From CAYQJV01 sp964417925 (GTDB lineage: Bacteria > Hydrothermota > Tepidihabitantia > B3-TA06 > CAYQJV01): DNA of 43,274 nt. The stretch is taken from contig CAYQJV010000009.1 in NCBI GenBank assembly GCA_964417925.1, forward strand, positions 1-43,274, in the 5' to 3' direction. The position numbers were made by a program, and so were the translations under genes. The first letter of the stretch is position 1, and each line of letters begins with the position of its first letter. The notes under the pieces are model-generated. The model saw nothing but the letters and a program-made list of their open reading frames with translations, was not told where the DNA came from and did no database searches. Shown here piece after piece: positions 41,940 through 43,274 of this stretch.

Positions 41940-42844
41940 TTGGAATTGCAGGGGATAGTGCTTCAGGGAAGTCAACCTTTGCAAAAGGTATAATAAGTTT
42001 ATTTGGTAGAAACAGAGTTGCTTCAATATCACTTGATGATTATCACCTCTATGATAGAGAGCAGAGAAAGAAACTGGGTATTACACCTTTGAATCCAAAG
42101 GCGAATAACTTTGAATTGATGATTGAACATGCTACTTTGCTAAAACAAGGAAAATCAATTAAAAAACCGGTATATGACCATTCTTGTGGTAAATTTAAAG
42201 AGCCGGTTTTATTTAAACCAAGGGATATCGTGATCCTTGAAGGTTTACTTCCGTTCTATGATAAGAGGTTGTATGAGCTATTTGATATTACCATTTTTAT
42301 AGACCCAGATTATGAGGTGAGAAAGGAGTGGAAGATAAAAAGAGATGTAGAGGAAAGAGGGCATTCTCTTGATGCATTGCTAAAAGAAATGGAGAGAAGA
42401 AAACCTGATTATGAAAAATATGTGGCTCCTCAACGTAGAAAAGCAGAGATACTTATAAAAATAAAGAAAGAGAGAAAGGAACCTCATTATCAAAAAGGGA
42501 CTCCTTACTGGATAAGGATATATCAGAAATTAACAGGTGAAAAACTTTCAAAAGTATACTTTCCTCTTGATCTTGCATCCATGTGTAGAATTGAAGGTGA
42601 GGAGCTGTACTTTGAATACAGGAAAGGATTTTATGGTAAAACTCCTGTAAGTATTATAGAGTTTAATGGAACAGTAGAAAGAAAGGCACTTAGAGATATT
42701 GAGATAAGTATAGCAGAAATAGCAGGAAGACCGAAAAATAGGATATTTAAAAAAGGCAAGTATGTTGACGAGATAGGACTTGGAAACTTTATTATAGCCT
42801 GGAGGGTTGCAGAAAGGTTCAGACAGTTAAGAAGAGGTTTATAG
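41921..42844 (+). CDS. Phosphoribulokinase
   Basis: PRK makes ribulose 1,5-bisphosphate from ribulose 5-phosphate and ATP, the substrate step for RuBisCO. The protein (307 residues from the ATG at 41921) has Walker A GIAGDSASGKSTF and SISLDDYHLYDREQRKKLGIT with the catalytic Asp. It continues LNPKANNFELMIEHATLLKQG, KPVYDHSCGKF and DIVILEGLLPF (Walker B), then IDPDYEVRKEWKIKRDVEERG. These separate it from uridine kinase. The P-loop lacks the cysteine that gives thioredoxin control in plant enzymes. A C-terminal region of about 100 residues continues past the core. A GTG at 41906 is an alternative start. Overlap with the RuBisCO gene implies coupled translation. Confidence 0.92.
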   Translation: MGRVFLVGIAGDSASGKSTFAKGIISLFGRNRVASISLDDYHLYDREQRKKLGITPLNPKANNFELMIEHATLLKQGKSIKKPVYDHSCGKFKEPVLFKPRDIVILEGLLPFYDKRLYELFDITIFIDPDYEVRKEWKIKRDVEERGHSLDALLKEMERRKPDYEKYVAPQRRKAEILIKIKKERKEPHYQKGTPYWIRIYQKLTGEKLSKVYFPLDLASMCRIEGEELYFEYRKGFYGKTPVSIIEFNGTVERKALRDIEISIAEIAGRPKNRIFKKGKYVDEIGLGNFIIAWRVAERFRQLRRGL

Positions 42845-42897
42845 AAGATGTGAGATATTGACTCAACAATTGTTAATACCTTTTGTCAAGATTGTTT

Positions 42898-42925
42898 GAA
42901 AAATCTTCGTTGTTAATATTTTCTA
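42898..42925 (+). repeat. Degenerate 28-base repeat, copy 2 (copy 1 at 17689-17716)
   Basis: Begins GAAAAATCTTCGTTGTT and ends TATTTTCTA. By hand alignment it agrees with 17689-17716 at 23 of 28 positions without gaps. Both copies are noncoding and lie upstream of a strong promoter. The sequence is AT-rich, so chance similarity is possible. Confidence 0.4.
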
Positions 42926-43043
42926 CTTTTGGAGGTTATACAGCACAGTATTCACAAACCTTAATTTGGGGAATGAGATGCTGAGAGGAATGGAAAGGTT
43001 GAAAAAACTCTGTGGGCTTTTTCAGAACCTCCGGATAGCAATC

Positions 43044-43061
43044 CTTTTAAGTACTTAAAAG
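43044..43061. promoter_or_regulatory. Perfect 18-base palindrome, candidate operator
   Basis: CTTTTAAGTACTTAAAAG is its own reverse complement. It lies 34 bases upstream of the -35 box at 43096, a suitable place for an activator or repressor dimer. It has no loop, so a DNA-level role is more likely than an RNA hairpin. Confidence 0.5.
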
Positions 43062-43095
43062 ATATGCAAAAATCCACCAACTTAAAATGATTTAT

Positions 43096-43123
43096 TTGAC
43101 ACAAGGGATTTTAAAGGTATAAT
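43096..43123 (+). promoter_or_regulatory. Promoter of the right-edge exported protein gene
   Basis: TTGACA at 43096-43101, 16-base spacer, TATAAT at 43118-43123, both perfect. The leader is about 22 bases and includes AAAGGAGGTGG before the GTG start. Confidence 0.85.
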
Positions 43124-43151
43124 TTTTTTGATAAAATAAAAAGGAGGTGGT

Positions 43152-43274
43152 GTGTCTTTCTTTATAAGAGCGCTTTTTACTCTTCTCTGTATAGGGAGCA
43201 TGGCATACAGCTATGAATTTCTTGGGACCTCAACAGAGGAAGATGCAACAGCCTATAATGCTCAACCCCATCTT
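43152..43274 (+). CDS. Exported protein, partial (5' end only)
   Basis: A GTG at 43152 follows AAAGGAGGTGG and opens a frame of 41 codons to the window edge. The first 18 residues (MSFFIRALFTLLCIGSMA) are a good signal peptide, with probable cleavage after SMA or AYS. The mature part begins YEFLGTSTEEDATAYNAQ. The DATAYN string recalls the DATAVxxNPAG start of PorV-type barrels, but too little is visible to decide. Confidence 0.7.
   Translation, partial: MSFFIRALFTLLCIGSMAYSYEFLGTSTEEDATAYNAQPHL

Larger units (their letters stand above)
42845..43151. other. 307-base intergenic region before the right-edge gene
   Basis: Contains a degenerate 28-base repeat matching 17689-17716 (at 42898-42925), an imperfect hairpin at 42997-43029 (GGTTGAAAAA / TTTTTC-AACC arms), an 18-base perfect palindrome (43044-43061), a 14-base element shared with 18133-18146 (43062-43075), and a consensus promoter (43096-43123). 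No open gene is seen. No clear terminator follows the phosphoribulokinase gene. Confidence 0.6.

Noticed and set aside
41921..42844. Uridine kinase instead of phosphoribulokinase
   Set aside because: The DDYHLYDR, LNPKANNFELM and WKIKRDVEERG blocks are those of phosphoribulokinase, and it overlaps the RuBisCO gene.
42860..42895. TTGACT...GTCAA arms as a terminator after the phosphoribulokinase gene
   Set aside because: Only five pairs with a loop of more than 20 bases and no T tract.
1..43274. CRISPR arrays, tRNAs, rRNAs, insertion sequences
   Set aside because: No regularly spaced direct repeats, cloverleaf-like sequences, rRNA segments or transposase genes were seen on either strand.

Overview
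The window comes from an AT-rich bacterial genome (roughly one third G+C by eye). Proteins are rich in Lys, Glu and Ile, as in many thermophiles. The envelope looks Gram-negative: an OmpA-family protein, PorV-like barrels, and a secreted protein with a C-terminal sorting-type domain. The gene mix (bacterial nusA-infB operon, archaeal-type form III RuBisCO, fused-type PGI/PMI isomerase, DUF5320-like/NifX cluster) suggests a deep-branching candidate phylum of the WOR-3/Hydrothermae kind. That placement is an inference, not something the sequence proves. No rRNA, tRNA, insertion sequence or CRISPR array was found.

Layout. (1) 1-6356, minus strand: one compact operon reading DUF4388 regulator, hibernation factor, HPr kinase, mannose-family PTS EIIA, acyl-CoA synthetase, and a TPR protein that runs off the left edge. 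(2) 6463-12802, plus strand: a six-gene operon with overlapping or abutting genes: cysS, deoC, tdh, a membrane GGDEF protein, a barrel-TPR protein, and a radical SAM protein of the DNA modification/repair type. (3) 12846-15497, minus: rpsF-ssb-glnA-DUF1573. Then come an amidohydrolase and a DUF4870 membrane protein, both minus. (4) 17413-18252: a noncoding stretch with an interrupted small frame. (5) 18253-20623, plus: two tiny aromatic-rich proteins and a NifX-domain protein, then a DUF89 protein and a methyltransferase, followed by a decayed metallo-beta-lactamase gene. (6) 20941-29723, minus: proS-rimP-nusA-infB-DUF503-rbfA-nrnA-truB-ribF. (7) 29794-31428, minus: a secreted seven-repeat protein. 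(8) 31780-42844, plus: an apparent twelve-gene operon. It starts with an OmpA-like protein and two unknown exported proteins. It continues with PTS EIIB, EIIC, EIID, HPr and Enzyme I, then PGI/PMI isomerase and a sugar nucleotidyltransferase, and ends with form III RuBisCO and phosphoribulokinase. (9) 42845-43274: a regulatory region with a perfect palindrome and a consensus promoter, driving an exported protein cut by the right edge.

How it fits together. The two PTS loci complement each other. EIIA and HPr kinase sit in the left operon, while EIIB/C/D, HPr and EI sit in the right one. All phosphorylated His residues, and Ser46 of HPr, are present. RuBisCO and phosphoribulokinase overlap, and both keep their catalytic residues, so a ribulose-bisphosphate CO2-fixing step is predicted. 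No AMP-salvage enzymes are visible in the window. The joining of a PTS, hexose-phosphate isomerase, nucleotidyltransferase, RuBisCO and PRK in one transcription unit is the most notable feature.

Promoters are unusually easy to read: TTGACA, a 16-17 base spacer, then TATAAT. They fall into two classes. One has a leader and a strong Shine-Dalgarno site. The other has the -10 box only 5-7 bases before the ATG (cysS, proS, rpsF, DUF4388 gene), which implies leaderless mRNAs.
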